Counted from the stretch's first letter, positions 39,564 through 49,340 are shown. The stretch is 64,000 nucleotides of DNA from Leifsonia shinshuensis (GCF_013410375.1 NZ_JACCFL010000001.1:2108001-2172000); one strand, 5' to 3'. Notes: generated by a model from the sequence alone, not told the origin. Made by a program: numbers and translations.

Positions 39564-40241
39564 GTGGGCGGACCCGAGCAGCCGGCGCGGCGCCGCGGGC
39601 CGTACGCCAAGTCCACGGAGCGGCGACAGCAGATCGTGGACGAGGCCTACCGCGTGTTCGCGACCCGCGGCTACCACGGCAGCTCGCTGCGCGAGATCGC
39701 CGCGGCGGCCGGCATCGGGCTGAGCACCCTCCAGCACCACTTCGGCGGCAAGGAGGACCTGCTCCTCGCCGTGCTCGCGCGCCGCGACGAGTGGGGTGGA
39801 CGGGTCCAGCCGCCCGGAGACGAGGCGGCCGGAGACGAGGCGAGCGGAGACATGGCGAGCGGCGACGAGGCGGGCGCCGACCTCCCATTCCCGGACACGG
39901 TCATCGCCCAGGCGCGGCGCAACGAAGGCATCCCCGGACTCATCGCGCTCTACAGCATCCTCGCCGCCGAGGCCACCGCTCCCGACCACCCTGGGCACGA
40001 GTACTTCCTCAGCCGGTACGCCCGGATGCAGGAGTCGTACGAGCGGGAGTTCGCGGCGCTCGCCGCGGACGGCCGGCTCCGCGACGGGGTGGACCCGGCG
40101 CTCGCCGCGGCGACCGTGGTGGCGCTGTGGGAGGGCATCCAGCTGCAGTGGCTCTACGCGCCGGAGCGGGTCGACGCGGCCGCGGCGCTGCGCGGCTACC
40201 TCGACCTGGTGATCCTGCCGGAGCAGCCCGCCCCGCGCTAG
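39564..40241 (+). CDS. TetR/AcrR-family regulator
   Basis: 225 residues. The N-terminal DNA-binding domain is clear: TERRQQIVDEAYRVFATRGYHGSSLREIAAAAGIGLSTLQHHFGGKEDLL, read across the recognition helix. Residues 85-104 are a four-copy, five-residue repeat (GDEAx) encoded by four 15-bp DNA repeats at 39816-39875, a likely length-variable loop. The C-terminal ligand domain is of a TetR_C type. GTG 39564 follows GGAGG. The divergent position suggests control of lacZ and itself. The FGE gene follows with 9 nt between. Confidence 0.88.
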   Translation: MGGPEQPARRRGPYAKSTERRQQIVDEAYRVFATRGYHGSSLREIAAAAGIGLSTLQHHFGGKEDLLLAVLARRDEWGGRVQPPGDEAAGDEASGDMASGDEAGADLPFPDTVIAQARRNEGIPGLIALYSILAAEATAPDHPGHEYFLSRYARMQESYEREFAALAADGRLRDGVDPALAAATVVALWEGIQLQWLYAPERVDAAAALRGYLDLVILPEQPAPR

Positions 40242-40244
40242 CGT
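40239..40244 (+). promoter_or_regulatory. Possible leaderless -10 box of the FGE gene
   Basis: TAGCGT, 6 nt before GTG 40251, overlapping the TAG stop of the TetR gene. Confidence 0.4.
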
Positions 40245-40250
40245 TGCCGT

Positions 40251-41156
40251 GTGGACGACATGGTGCGCATCGACGGCGGGACTTTCCGGATGGGGAGCGA
40301 CGAGTTCTACCCGGACGAGCAGCCCGTCCACGAGCGCACCGTGGCCGGCTTCCTGCTCGACCGGTACGCGGTCACCAACGCGGACTTCGCCCGGTTCGTC
40401 GACGCGACGGACTACGTGACCGTGGCCGAGCGGCCGATGGAACCCGCCGACTATCCCGGGGTCGCCCCGGAGGACCTCGTGCCCGGTGCGATGGTCTTCA
40501 CACCCAGCGACGGACCGGTGGATCTGCGCGACTGGCGGCAGTGGTGGCGCTGGGAGCCGGGCGCCCAGTGGCGGCACCCGGAGGGCCGGGAGTCCGGCAT
40601 CGAGCACCGGATGGACCACCCCGTCGTGCAGGTCGCGTTCGAGGACGCCTCCGCCTACGCGGCGTGGGCAGGCAGACGCCTCCCGACCGAGGCCGAGCAC
40701 GAGTTCGCGGCGCGCGGCGGCGTCGACGGGGCGCGGTTCGCCTGGGGCGACGAGCCCTACCCGGACGGCGAGGCGCGCGCGAACTCGTGGATCGGCCGCT
40801 TCCCCTACGACAACCGCGGACGGTTCGGCGCGACCACGGCCCCGGTCGGCTCGTACCCCGCGAACGGCTACGGCCTCTACGACCTGATCGGCAACACCTG
40901 GGAGTGGACCAGCGACTACTACGCGCCGCGTCACACCGTGCCGGGCCAGTCGGCGGTGGACGCCGGCGCGCGCGTCAACCTGCTCGCGTCCGCGAGCGCC
41001 GAGCCCGGCTCGCGGATCCCGCGCCGGGTGCTCAAGGGCGGCTCCTACCTGTGCTCGCCCGACTACTGCCTGCGGTTCCGCCCGGCCGCTCGCTCACCGC
41101 AGGCGGACGACACGGCGACCACCCACATCGGGTTCCGCTGCGCCGCCGACGTGTGA
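40251..41156 (+). CDS. Formylglycine-generating enzyme (SUMF1/FGE)
   Basis: 301 residues. FGE oxidises a Cys in sulfatase motifs (CxPxR) to formylglycine using O2 and copper. The FGE-sulfatase fold runs full length, from MVRIDGGTFRMGSDEFYPDEQP, through YDLIGNTWEWTSDYY, to GGSYLCSPDYC and GFRCA. Both copper-binding catalytic Cys are present (Cys268 and Cys273, matching Cys272/Cys277 of the Streptomyces enzyme), which separates it from EgtB-like and non-catalytic relatives. No sulfatase gene is in the window, so the client is elsewhere. It sits directly behind the TetR gene. Confidence 0.88.
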   Translation: MDDMVRIDGGTFRMGSDEFYPDEQPVHERTVAGFLLDRYAVTNADFARFVDATDYVTVAERPMEPADYPGVAPEDLVPGAMVFTPSDGPVDLRDWRQWWRWEPGAQWRHPEGRESGIEHRMDHPVVQVAFEDASAYAAWAGRRLPTEAEHEFAARGGVDGARFAWGDEPYPDGEARANSWIGRFPYDNRGRFGATTAPVGSYPANGYGLYDLIGNTWEWTSDYYAPRHTVPGQSAVDAGARVNLLASASAEPGSRIPRRVLKGGSYLCSPDYCLRFRPAARSPQADDTATTHIGFRCAADV

Positions 41157-41181
41157 ACGCCGGCGGCGCAGCGGGACGGCG

Positions 41182-42426
41182 TCAGAACTCGACCGCGTCG
41201 CGCAGCAGCGGGCAGGTCATGCAGTGGCCGCCGCCGCGGCCGCGGCCGAGCTCGGCGCCGACGATCGGGATGACCTCGACGCCGGCCTTGCGGAGCGCGT
41301 CGTTGGTGGCGGTGTTGCGGTCGTAGGCGTAGACGACGCCGGGCCGCAGCGCGACCGCGTTGTTGCCGCTGTCCCACTGCTGGCGCTCGGTCTCGTAGTT
41401 GTCGCCTGCGGTCTCGATCACCCGGAGGCGGGGGAGGCCGAGTGCGCCGGCCACGACGTCCACGAACGCACGGCCCTCCTCGTCGGTCACGTGGACGGGG
41501 TCCGCGGCGCTCCCCGGGCGGAGGGTGAAGGTGTGCACCCGGTCCATGATCTCCGGGTACAGGGTGACGAGGTCGCGGTCGGCGAAGGTGAACACGGTGT
41601 CCAGGTGCATGGCGGAGCGCAGCTTGGGCATGCCCGCGACGATGACCTGCTCGGCGGCGCCGGCCTCGAACAGTGCGGCGGCGGTCTGCGTGATCGCCTG
41701 CCGGGAGCTGCGCTCGCTCATGCCGATCAGGACCGCGCCGTTGCCGACCGGCATGACGTCGCCGCCCTCCAGCGTGGCCTGGCCCCAGTCGCGCTCCGGG
41801 TCGCCCCACCAGACGCGGGCGCCCGCGAACGCCGGGTGGAACAGATAGATCGCCTTCATGAGCAGCGTCTCGTCGTGGCGGGCCGGCCAGTAGAGCGGAT
41901 TCAGGGTGACGCCGCCGTAGATCCACGACGTGGTGTCGCGCGTGTACAGCGTGTTCGGCAGCGGCGGCATCAGGTACTCGCGGACCCCGGTCGACTCGCG
42001 GGCCAGCGCGATGTAGCCGGTGCGGTAGTCCTCGGGCAGGTCGGCCGTGGAGAGCCCGCCGATGAGGAACTCGGCCAGCCGCTCGGCGGGCAGCGACTCC
42101 AGGAACGCGCGGGTGCCCTCCATCAGGCCGAGCCCGACCTCGTTCGGGATCACCTTGCGGTCGAGCAGCCACGCCCGCGCCTCGGGCTGCGCCACGGTCT
42201 CGGCGAGCACCTCGTGCAGCTCGAGCACCTCGACCCCGTGGGAGCGGAGGTCCGCGACGAAGGCGGCGTGGTCGCGCTTGGCGTTCTCGACCCACATCAC
42301 GTCGTCGAACAGGAGGTCGTCGGCGTTGGTCGGCGTGAGCCGGTGGTGGGCGAGCCCGGGCGAGGCCACGAGCACGCGCCGAAGCTGCCCGACCTCCGAG
42401 TGGACGCCGAATGTGGTGTCGGTCAC
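41182..42426 (-). CDS. arcA: Arginine deiminase
   Basis: 414 residues. It hydrolyses arginine to citrulline and ammonia. Guanidine-binding and catalytic motifs are conserved: [37 protein letters not shown] (His) and the C-terminal [15 protein letters not shown] with nucleophile Cys402. It lies 58 nt after arcD in the same direction, so the two form an operon. Ornithine carbamoyltransferase and carbamate kinase genes are not in the window. Confidence 0.95.
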   Translation of the reverse strand: MTDTTFGVHSEVGQLRRVLVASPGLAHHRLTPTNADDLLFDDVMWVENAKRDHAAFVADLRSHGVEVLELHEVLAETVAQPEARAWLLDRKVIPNEVGLGLMEGTRAFLESLPAERLAEFLIGGLSTADLPEDYRTGYIALARESTGVREYLMPPLPNTLYTRDTTSWIYGGVTLNPLYWPARHDETLLMKAIYLFHPAFAGARVWWGDPERDWGQATLEGGDVMPVGNGAVLIGMSERSSRQAITQTAAALFEAGAAEQVIVAGMPKLRSAMHLDTVFTFADRDLVTLYPEIMDRVHTFTLRPGSAADPVHVTDEEGRAFVDVVAGALGLPRLRVIETAGDNYETERQQWDSGNNAVALRPGVVYAYDRNTATNDALRKAGVEVIPIVGAELGRGRGGGHCMTCPLLRDAVEF

Positions 42427-42484
42427 AGTGTTCCCCTTACGTATCGTGCGTGATTGGTGTTCGACGGGAAGCGTTCGGGCGATG

Positions 42485-43936
42485 TCACAGGCTGATCCAG
42501 CCGACCGAGAGCGCCACGATGCCGAGGATCGCGCCGAGCACGGAGACGGCGAAGATGATGAGCTCCCGGCCGCTGAAGACCTTCCTGCCCTGCTCGCGCC
42601 GGACCATCACGAACAGGATGGTCGCCGGCGCGTAGATGATGAAGGACAGCAGCACGAAGGTGAGGCCGGCGGCGAACAGCAGGAACGCCGTGTAGACGAC
42701 GGCCAGGATCGTCACGACCAGGTCGCGGCCCCAGCCGCGCGGCTCCTCCACGTAGGTCTCGCGCGTGGTCACGAGTTTCAGCGCGTACAGCGCCGCGAGG
42801 AAGAAGGGGATGAGGGTGAGCGCACTGGTCAGGTCGAGCGCGAGGTTCAGGGCGTCGTTGGCGAAGTAGATGATGACCAGGACCGCCTGGACGAACAGGG
42901 CCGTCAGCAGCAGCGCGGCGGTCGGCACGTCCTGGCTGTTCGCGCGGGCGAGGAAGCGCGGCATGTCGTGGTCCTTGGCGGCCACGAACAGCACCTCCGC
43001 CGCCATGAGCGACCAGGCGAGGTACGCGCCGAGGACCGACACGATCAGCCCGATGCTCACGAACCAGGCGCCCCACGGCCCGACCGCGGCCTCCAGCACG
43101 CCGGCCATCGACGGCTGTCGGAGCTTGGCGATCTCGCCCATCGGCAGCACGCCGTAGGACACGATCGTGACCGAGGCGAACACCGCGAAGACGCTCACGA
43201 AGCCGAGGATGGTGGCGCGTCCGACGTCCGCGCGGCGCTTGGCGTGCCGGGAGTAGGTGCTCGCGCCCTCCACGCCCAGGAACACGAAGACGGTCACCAG
43301 CATGGTGTTGCGGACCTGGTTGAACAGCGAGCCGGCGTAGTCGGCGCCGCCCCAGTTGGCGGCGAACACGTCGGGCTTGAGCACGAAGAGCGCCAGCAGG
43401 ATGAACACGATGATCGGCACGATCTTGGCGACCGTGACGATGCGGTTGATGGCGGCGGCCTCCTTGATGCCGCGCCGGATGAGGAAGAAGAAGCCCCAGA
43501 GCGCCGCCGAGGAGATCGCGATGGCGAGGATGGTGTCGCCGTCGCCGAATCCTGGCACGACCGCGCCGATCGTCGACATGATGAAGACCCAGTAGAAGAC
43601 GAGCCCGACCGAGGCGCTGGCCCAGTACCCGAACGCGGAGAAGAAGCCGAGGTACTCGCCGAACCCGGCCTTGGCGTACGCGTAGACACCGGCGTCGAGC
43701 TTGGGCTTGCGGTTGGCGAGCAGCTGGAAGACGAACGCGAGCATGAGCATGCCGACGCCCGCGATCGTCCACGCGATGAGCGCGCCGGCGACGCCGGTCT
43801 CCTGGGCGAACCGGCGGGGGAGCGAGAACACTCCCGCGCCGACCATGCTGCCCACGACCATGCCGGTCATCGTGAGCATCGAGAGCTTCACCGGAGCGGA
43901 CACTCCGGTCTGCGGCGCTGCCTTCTGATCCGTCAC
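42485..43936 (-). CDS. arcD: Arginine/ornithine antiporter-type amino acid permease
   Basis: 483 residues with about twelve to thirteen helices. It is an APC-superfamily basic amino acid/polyamine antiporter: [20 protein letters not shown] in helix 1 is the substrate-binding GxG segment. In the ADI pathway it exchanges arginine for ornithine, and its position before arcA supports that. GTG 43936 is preferred because a G-rich ribosome-binding site precedes it; TTG 43948 is an alternative four codons longer. Confidence 0.88.
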   Translation of the reverse strand: MTDQKAAPQTGVSAPVKLSMLTMTGMVVGSMVGAGVFSLPRRFAQETGVAGALIAWTIAGVGMLMLAFVFQLLANRKPKLDAGVYAYAKAGFGEYLGFFSAFGYWASASVGLVFYWVFIMSTIGAVVPGFGDGDTILAIAISSAALWGFFFLIRRGIKEAAAINRIVTVAKIVPIIVFILLALFVLKPDVFAANWGGADYAGSLFNQVRNTMLVTVFVFLGVEGASTYSRHAKRRADVGRATILGFVSVFAVFASVTIVSYGVLPMGEIAKLRQPSMAGVLEAAVGPWGAWFVSIGLIVSVLGAYLAWSLMAAEVLFVAAKDHDMPRFLARANSQDVPTAALLLTALFVQAVLVIIYFANDALNLALDLTSALTLIPFFLAALYALKLVTTRETYVEEPRGWGRDLVVTILAVVYTAFLLFAAGLTFVLLSFIIYAPATILFVMVRREQGRKVFSGRELIIFAVSVLGAILGIVALSVGWISL

Positions 43937-44026
43937 GGAGCCCCCCAACCTCGCACACCAGTGAGATATATGAACGCTAACGAGCCGCTCTTCGGTCGGT
44001 CAAGACCCGTCGTGGGTGAAAAAACG

Positions 44027-44067
44027 AAACCGCCGAGTACGCGAAAAATCTGCGTACTCGGCGGTTT
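44027..44067 (-). terminator. Strong intrinsic terminator of fadB
   Basis: A perfect 16-bp stem (AAACCGCCGAGTACGC and complement) with a 9-nt loop. On the minus strand it is followed by CGTTTTTTC, a textbook T-tract. Confidence 0.92.
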
Positions 44068-44079
44068 TCGCCGGAGTTT

Positions 44080-44097
44080 CTGCGTACTCGGCGGTTA
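44080..44097. repeat. Direct repeat of the terminator arm, overlapping the fadB stop
   Basis: TCTGCGTACTCGGCGGTT at 44049-44066 is repeated exactly at 44080-44097. The second copy contains two bases of the fadB stop codon and could pair with the distal arm of the terminator instead of the proximal one. Confidence 0.8.
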
Positions 44098-46254
44098 GGC
44101 GACGGCCTCCGCTGGGGTGCGGACGCCGCGGACGGGCGGGTGCTGGAAGGTGTCGCCGAAGACCCGCTCGGAGGCGCCGACCCGGTCGAGGTACGGCGTG
44201 ATGCCGCCCATCTGGAACGGGAAGCCCGCGCCGAGGATCATGCAGAGGTCGATGTCCTCCGGCGCCTCGACCACGTGGTCGTCCACGAGCATGCGGTGGA
44301 TCTCGTCGGCCAGCCCGTCCTCGAGCCGGCGCAGGATCTCCTGCTCGGTCCACGGGCTCTTGCCGCCGGCCAGGATCTTGGCCGCGCCCTTGTCGAGGCC
44401 CTTCACCTTGCCCTTCGAGTCCTTCTCCAGCAGCGTGCTGTACTCCGCCAGGCGGTGCAGGTTCTCGCTGCGGTAGAACCGGTCGGGGAAGGCCGCGTGG
44501 TGCGTGTCGAGCACGTGCGCTCCGACCTTCAGGCCGACCAGGTCGAGCAGCGCGGAGGGCGCCATCGGCAGGCCCAGCGGGGCGAAGGCCTTGTCCACGG
44601 TCTCGAACGGCGTGCCGTCGTCGACCGCGTGCATGGCCTCGCCGAGGACCTTCGCCAGCACCCGGTTGACCACGAACCCGGGGGTGTCGGCGGTGATGAC
44701 CGCGTTCTTCTTGAGCGCGGCGGCCGTGACCATCGCCGTGGACAGCGTGGCGTCGTCGGTGTGCGGCGTCTTCACGACCTCGATCAGCGGCATGACCGCG
44801 ACCGGGGTGAAGAAGTGGAAGCCGACCAGGCGCTCGGGGTGCTTCAGCTTCGCGCCGATCTGCTCCACCGACAGCGAGGAGGTGTTGGTCGCCAGCACGG
44901 CCTCGTCGGAGAGGTACTGCTCGACCTCCGCGAAGACGTCCTGCTTGACGGTCAGCTCCTCGAAGACGGCCTCGATGACCCAGTCGCAGTCGGCGAAGTC
45001 GGCCTTGTCGGTGGTCCCGGTGACGAGGGCGCGCAGGCGGTTGGCCTCGTCCGGGGAGATGCGGTCCTTCTCCTGGAGCTTCCCGATCTCGTCGTGGATG
45101 TACGCCACGCCCTTGTCGACGTGCGCCTGGTCCAGGTCGGTGATGACCACCGGGACCCGCAGGCGGCGCACGAAGAGGAGGGCGAACTGGCTGGCCATGT
45201 ACCCGGCGCCGATGACGCCGATCTTGGTGACCTTCTTGGCCAGCGACTTGTCCGGTGCGCCGGCCGGGCGCTTGGCGCGCTTCTGCACGAGGTTGAACGC
45301 GTAGATGCTGGCCTGGAACTGGTCGCCCGAGATCAGCTCCGCGAGCGCGTCGTCCTCGAGCTCGAAGCCGGCGGCGCGGTCGTTCGACTTGGCGGCCTTG
45401 AGCAGCTCCAGTGCCTTGTACGGCGACTTCGGGACCGTGCCGATGCGGCTCTCCAGCATCTTGCGGGCGATGCCGATCGCAGCGTCCCACTTGACCATGC
45501 GCTCGACCTTGCCCGGCACGTTCGGGCGCTTGACCTCGATCGCGCCGGTGAGCACCTTGTCGGCCCACTTCAGCGAGTCCTCGAGGAAGTTCGCCGAGTC
45601 GAAGATCGCGTCGGCGATCCCGAGCTCGAAGACCTCCCGGGGCTTCAGCATCCGATTCTGCTTGAGCGGGTTCTCGACCACGACCTTGAGCGCGTTCTCG
45701 ATGCCGATCAGGTTCGGCAGGATGGTCGCGCCGCCCCAGCCGGGAATGAGGCCGAGGAAGACCTCCGGCAGTGCGAACGCCGCCGCGTTGCGGTCGATGG
45801 TGCGGTAGTCGGCGTTCAGGCCGATCTCCACGCCGCCGCCGAGCGCGAGGCCGTTCGTGAACACGAACGACGGGACGCCGAAGGTCGCCTGCTTGCCGAG
45901 GACGTAGTGGCCGAGCTGCGGGAGCAGCTTGGCGACCTCCACGCTCGGGATGTCGCTGACCCGGCTGAGGTCGGCGCCGGCGGCGAGGATGAACGGCTTG
46001 CCGGTGACGGCGACCGCGTCGATCTCGCCGCGCGCGGCGCGCTCGGTCAGGGCGTCGAAGGTCCGGCCGAGCTCCAGGAGCGTGGCAGGGCCCATCGTGT
46101 TCGGGCGGGTGTGGTCGCGGCCGTTGTCGAGGGTGACCAGCGCGAGGGTCTTGCCGCTGGGGAGCGGCACGTCCTTCACGAGGGAGTGGGTGACGACCTC
46201 GTCGGAGGTCAGCTCGACGAGCGGGGAGAAGTCGATGGTGCTGTAGTCGGTCAC
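44095..46254 (-). CDS. fadB: Fatty-acid oxidation complex alpha subunit (enoyl-CoA hydratase / 3-hydroxyacyl-CoA dehydrogenase)
   Basis: 719 residues. It carries out the two middle steps of beta-oxidation. The N-terminal crotonase domain has FILAAGADLSRV (oxyanion hole) and PEVFLGLIPGWGG. The NAD domain starts near residue 340 (VIGAGYMASQFALLF), and the dehydrogenase His is in LVGFHFFTPVAVMPLIEVV. A duplicated HCDH C-terminal domain follows. The domain order matches FadB/FadJ. It starts with GTG 8 nt after the fadA stop, so the two form an operon. Confidence 0.94.
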   Translation of the reverse strand: MTDYSTIDFSPLVELTSDEVVTHSLVKDVPLPSGKTLALVTLDNGRDHTRPNTMGPATLLELGRTFDALTERAARGEIDAVAVTGKPFILAAGADLSRVSDIPSVEVAKLLPQLGHYVLGKQATFGVPSFVFTNGLALGGGVEIGLNADYRTIDRNAAAFALPEVFLGLIPGWGGATILPNLIGIENALKVVVENPLKQNRMLKPREVFELGIADAIFDSANFLEDSLKWADKVLTGAIEVKRPNVPGKVERMVKWDAAIGIARKMLESRIGTVPKSPYKALELLKAAKSNDRAAGFELEDDALAELISGDQFQASIYAFNLVQKRAKRPAGAPDKSLAKKVTKIGVIGAGYMASQFALLFVRRLRVPVVITDLDQAHVDKGVAYIHDEIGKLQEKDRISPDEANRLRALVTGTTDKADFADCDWVIEAVFEELTVKQDVFAEVEQYLSDEAVLATNTSSLSVEQIGAKLKHPERLVGFHFFTPVAVMPLIEVVKTPHTDDATLSTAMVTAAALKKNAVITADTPGFVVNRVLAKVLGEAMHAVDDGTPFETVDKAFAPLGLPMAPSALLDLVGLKVGAHVLDTHHAAFPDRFYRSENLHRLAEYSTLLEKDSKGKVKGLDKGAAKILAGGKSPWTEQEILRRLEDGLADEIHRMLVDDHVVEAPEDIDLCMILGAGFPFQMGGITPYLDRVGASERVFGDTFQHPPVRGVRTPAEAVA

Positions 46255-46261
46255 GTCTGGC

Positions 46262-47470
46262 TCAGCCCTTCCGCGCGGCGCGCTTGTCGTAGTTCGGGTT
46301 CTCCCAGATCACGGTGCCGCCCTGGCCGAGGCCGACGCACATCGCGGTGAGCCCGTAGCGGACCTCCGGGTGCTCCTCGAACTGGCGGGCGAGCTGGATC
46401 ATCAGGCGCACGCCGCTCGCGGCGAGCGGGTGCCCGATCGCGATGGCGCCGCCCCACTTGTTGACCCGGGGGTCGGCGTCGTCGATGCCGAAGTGGTCGA
46501 GGAAGGAGAGCACCTGGATGGCGAACGCCTCGTTCAGCTCGAACAGGCCGATGTCGTCGATGGTCAGGCCCGCCTTGCGGAGCGCCTTCTCGGTGGACGG
46601 GACCGGGCCGATGCCCATGATCTCCGGCTCCACTCCGGCGAACGCGAAGCTGACCATGCGCATCTTCGGCTTCAGGCCGAACTCCTTCACCGCGTCGGCG
46701 GACGCCAGCAGGCTCGCGGTGGCGCCGTCGGTGAGCGGCGACGCGTTGCCCGCGGTCACCCGGCCGTGCGGGCGGAACGGGGTCTTCAGCGTGGCGAGGC
46801 CCTCCATTGTGGTCTCGGGCCGCATGCCCTCGTCCTGCGTGGCGAGGCCCCAGCCCTGCTCGGAGCGGATGGCGACGGGCACCAGGTCCGGCTGCAGCTT
46901 GCCCGCGGCGTACGCGGCGGCGGTCTTCTGCTGGCTGCCCAGGGCGAACCGGTCGGAGCGCTCCTTGGTGAGCGCGGGGAACCGGTCGTGGATGCGCTCG
47001 GCGGTCATGCCCATGTTGAGGGCGTCCTCGGCGACCATGCGCTCGGACAGGAACCGCGGGTTCGGGTCGGCGCCGAAGCCCATCGGGTGCCGTCCCATGT
47101 GCTCGACGCCGCCGGCGATCACCAGGTCGTAGCTGCCGAACGCGATCCCGGAGCCGAGCGTGGTGACGCTGGTCATCGCGCCGGCGCACATCCGGTCGAT
47201 CGCGAAACCGGGCACCGACTTCGGCAGCCCGGCCAGGAGCGCCGCCGTGCGGCCCAGGGTCAGGCCCTGGTCGCCCTGCTGCGTCGTCGCCGCGATGGCG
47301 ACATCGTCGATGCGCTCCTTGGGCACGTTCGGATTCCGCTCGAGCAGGCCGATCATGGCCTTGACGACCAGGTCGTCCGCGCGGGTGTTCCAGTACTGCC
47401 CTTTTTCGCCCGCACGTCCAAACGGAGTACGGACTCCGTCGACGAACACGACTTCCGTTCTATCGGCCAC
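46262..47470 (-). CDS. fadA: Acetyl-CoA acyltransferase (thiolase)
   Basis: 402 residues. It cleaves 3-ketoacyl-CoA with CoA, the last beta-oxidation step, and is partner of fadB. The nucleophile Cys is in IDRMCAGAMTSV, the His in GHPLAASGVRL and the second Cys in AMCVGLGQGG. Start is GTG 47470 with GGGAGG at 4-nt spacing; the TTG four codons earlier falls on that site. Confidence 0.95.
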   Translation of the reverse strand: MADRTEVVFVDGVRTPFGRAGEKGQYWNTRADDLVVKAMIGLLERNPNVPKERIDDVAIAATTQQGDQGLTLGRTAALLAGLPKSVPGFAIDRMCAGAMTSVTTLGSGIAFGSYDLVIAGGVEHMGRHPMGFGADPNPRFLSERMVAEDALNMGMTAERIHDRFPALTKERSDRFALGSQQKTAAAYAAGKLQPDLVPVAIRSEQGWGLATQDEGMRPETTMEGLATLKTPFRPHGRVTAGNASPLTDGATASLLASADAVKEFGLKPKMRMVSFAFAGVEPEIMGIGPVPSTEKALRKAGLTIDDIGLFELNEAFAIQVLSFLDHFGIDDADPRVNKWGGAIAIGHPLAASGVRLMIQLARQFEEHPEVRYGLTAMCVGLGQGGTVIWENPNYDKRAARKG

Positions 47471-47541
47471 AGTGCCTCCCAATCAGGTCGCTGACGATCC
47501 TAAAGAGGCCCGGACGCGGGACAGGAATCGTTTGATTCTTT

Positions 47542-48738
47542 CTACGAAGCGGCTTCGGACGCGTCGCCGGGCGTTTGGCTGCTTTCCACAAACGCCTGGG
47601 CGATCGCCTGTGAGGTTGCCTCAATCTGCCAGCGTCGCGCGCCGTGCTTGGCGAGCGCGTCGGCGACCGTCGCAGCGGTGATCTCGGCCGGCGGCGTCCA
47701 CGCGACGCGGCGCAGGGTGTCCGGGGTGAGCAGGTTCTCCAGCGGGAGCGAGAGCTCCTCGGCCACGGTCGTCAGCGCGGCGCGCGCGGCCTTGAGCCGG
47801 GCATCGGCCTCCGGGTTGCGGTCGGACCAGGCGCGCGGCGGCGGGAGGCTGTCGCCCGGCCCGCGGAGCACCGGCAGGTCCTCGGTGGTGCGGCCGGCCT
47901 CGATGGCGCTCCACCAGCGGTCGAGCTCGGTGCGGCTGGCGCGGCCGGTGAACTCCCGCATGGCGGCGAGGGCGCGCTTGGAGTCGGGCATCGCCTTCGC
48001 GGCGGCGGTCAGGGAGGCGTCCGGAACGAGCCGTCCCGGCGCCACGTCCAGCTGCTGGGCGAGCGCGTCGCGGCTCAGCCACAACTCGCGCGCGACGGCC
48101 AGGTTGCGCAGGCCGCGGATCGAGTGGATGCCGGAGAGCCGCCGCCAGGGCTCGCTGCGCTGCACCGCGAGCTCGCGGGTGAGCTCGTCCGCGAACTCCT
48201 GCCGGGCGATGTCGGTCTTGCCCGCCTCCACCAGCAGCCCTTCGATCGCGTCGCGCAGGTCGGGCAGCAGCTCGACGTCGAGGGCGGCGTAGTCCAGCCA
48301 CGGCTCGGGCAGCGGACGCGTCGACCAGTCGGCCGCGCTGTGCTCCTTGGCGAGGTGGATGCCGAGCAGCTCCTCCACCACGGTGCCGAGGCCCACGCGA
48401 GGCATCCCGAGCAGGCGCGCGGCGAGCTCGGTGTCGAAGATGCTGACCGGGTCCAGGCCGACCTCGCGCAGGCAGGTCAGGTCCTGGGTCGCGGCGTGCA
48501 GCACCCACTCATCGCCGGCGATCGCCTCGTTGAGCTCGTCGAACCGGCCGATCGCGGGCGGGTCGAACAGGAAGGTGCCGGAGCCGCGCCGGAACATCTG
48601 GATGAGGTACGCGCGCTGCGAGTAGCGGAAACCGCTGGCGCGCTCGGCGTCGACCGCGATCGGTCCTTCGCCGGCGACGATCCGATCCAGGGCCCGGTGG
48701 TAGCCGTCGGGCGTGTCGATGACGGTGTGCTCAGCCAC
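47542..48738 (-). CDS. rnd: Ribonuclease D-like 3'-5' exonuclease with HRDC domain
   Basis: 398 residues. The DEDD exonuclease domain is N-terminal: IAVDAERAS (first acidic pair), LHAATQDLTCLREVG, and YAALDVELLPDL (final Tyr-Asp). An HRDC domain follows around residue 205-290 (WLSRDALAQQLDVAPGRLVPD). It trims the 3' ends of tRNA and other RNAs. The actinobacterial form has a longer C-terminus. The GTG start overlaps the DUF3000 stop by 8 bases. Confidence 0.88.
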   Translation of the reverse strand: MAEHTVIDTPDGYHRALDRIVAGEGPIAVDAERASGFRYSQRAYLIQMFRRGSGTFLFDPPAIGRFDELNEAIAGDEWVLHAATQDLTCLREVGLDPVSIFDTELAARLLGMPRVGLGTVVEELLGIHLAKEHSAADWSTRPLPEPWLDYAALDVELLPDLRDAIEGLLVEAGKTDIARQEFADELTRELAVQRSEPWRRLSGIHSIRGLRNLAVARELWLSRDALAQQLDVAPGRLVPDASLTAAAKAMPDSKRALAAMREFTGRASRTELDRWWSAIEAGRTTEDLPVLRGPGDSLPPPRAWSDRNPEADARLKAARAALTTVAEELSLPLENLLTPDTLRRVAWTPPAEITAATVADALAKHGARRWQIEATSQAIAQAFVESSQTPGDASEAAS

Positions 48739-49327
48739 GCGGTGTCCGTCTCGCGCTCAGCAGGCTCACTCCTTCGCCCGTCGGCGGCAGCCCGGCGAGC
48801 ATGCACAGCAGCTCGCCCCAGCCCTCCACGTGGGCGGCGATGTCGGTCTCCAGCGGGCTCCAGGACGCGCGCAGCTCGATCTGGGCGCCGTCGCCCTGCG
48901 CGGCGAGCTCGCCGAAGCCGGTGGAGATGATCTTGGTCGCGGTGCCGCTCGCTGCGGTGTACTTGGCGTGCCGCGCGTCGAGCGCGTCGACCAGCCAGGA
49001 CCACGCGACGTCGGCGAGGAACGGGTCGAGCCCGATGTCGGTCTCCAGCGGCGCCTGTGCGAAGCAGACGATGCGGAAGGGGCCGCCCCAGGCCTCCGGC
49101 TCGTCGGGGTCGTAGAGCAGGATGAAACGCCCGGTGCCGAGGTCCGAGTCGTCGCCATGCCGAGCCGGCCGCACGTCCGCCGCGAGCGCGATCGAGAACG
49201 GCGCGAGCTGCGCGGGAGCGGGGATCTCGGTGATCACGAGCTCGGGGCGCGCCTTCGCGGCGCGGATGGACTCCAGCGCCGTCGCGTATTCCCCCGGCAG
49301 GTGCGGGGTCGAAGTGGGTGTCGACAC
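48731..49327 (-). CDS. DUF3000 protein
   Basis: 198 residues, soluble alpha/beta protein. Conserved DUF3000 segments include YATALESIRAAKARPEL, ALAADV, and WSWLVDALDARHA. The function is unknown. Coupling to RNase D through an 8-base overlap is common in actinobacteria and suggests a role in RNA metabolism, but this is only context. GTG 49327 is chosen because TAGTGT lies 7 nt upstream. Confidence 0.85.
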   Translation of the reverse strand: MSTPTSTPHLPGEYATALESIRAAKARPELVITEIPAPAQLAPFSIALAADVRPARHGDDSDLGTGRFILLYDPDEPEAWGGPFRIVCFAQAPLETDIGLDPFLADVAWSWLVDALDARHAKYTAASGTATKIISTGFGELAAQGDGAQIELRASWSPLETDIAAHVEGWGELLCMLAGLPPTGEGVSLLSARRTPRG

Positions 49328-49334
49328 GTTACGA

Positions 49335-49340
49335 ACACTA
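49335..49340 (-). promoter_or_regulatory. Leaderless -10 box of the DUF3000 gene
   Basis: TAGTGT on the minus strand, 7 nt before GTG. Confidence 0.55.

Noticed and set aside
40251..41156. EgtB-type ergothioneine enzyme
   Set aside because: There is no DinB-like N-terminal domain, and the two FGE copper cysteines are in place.
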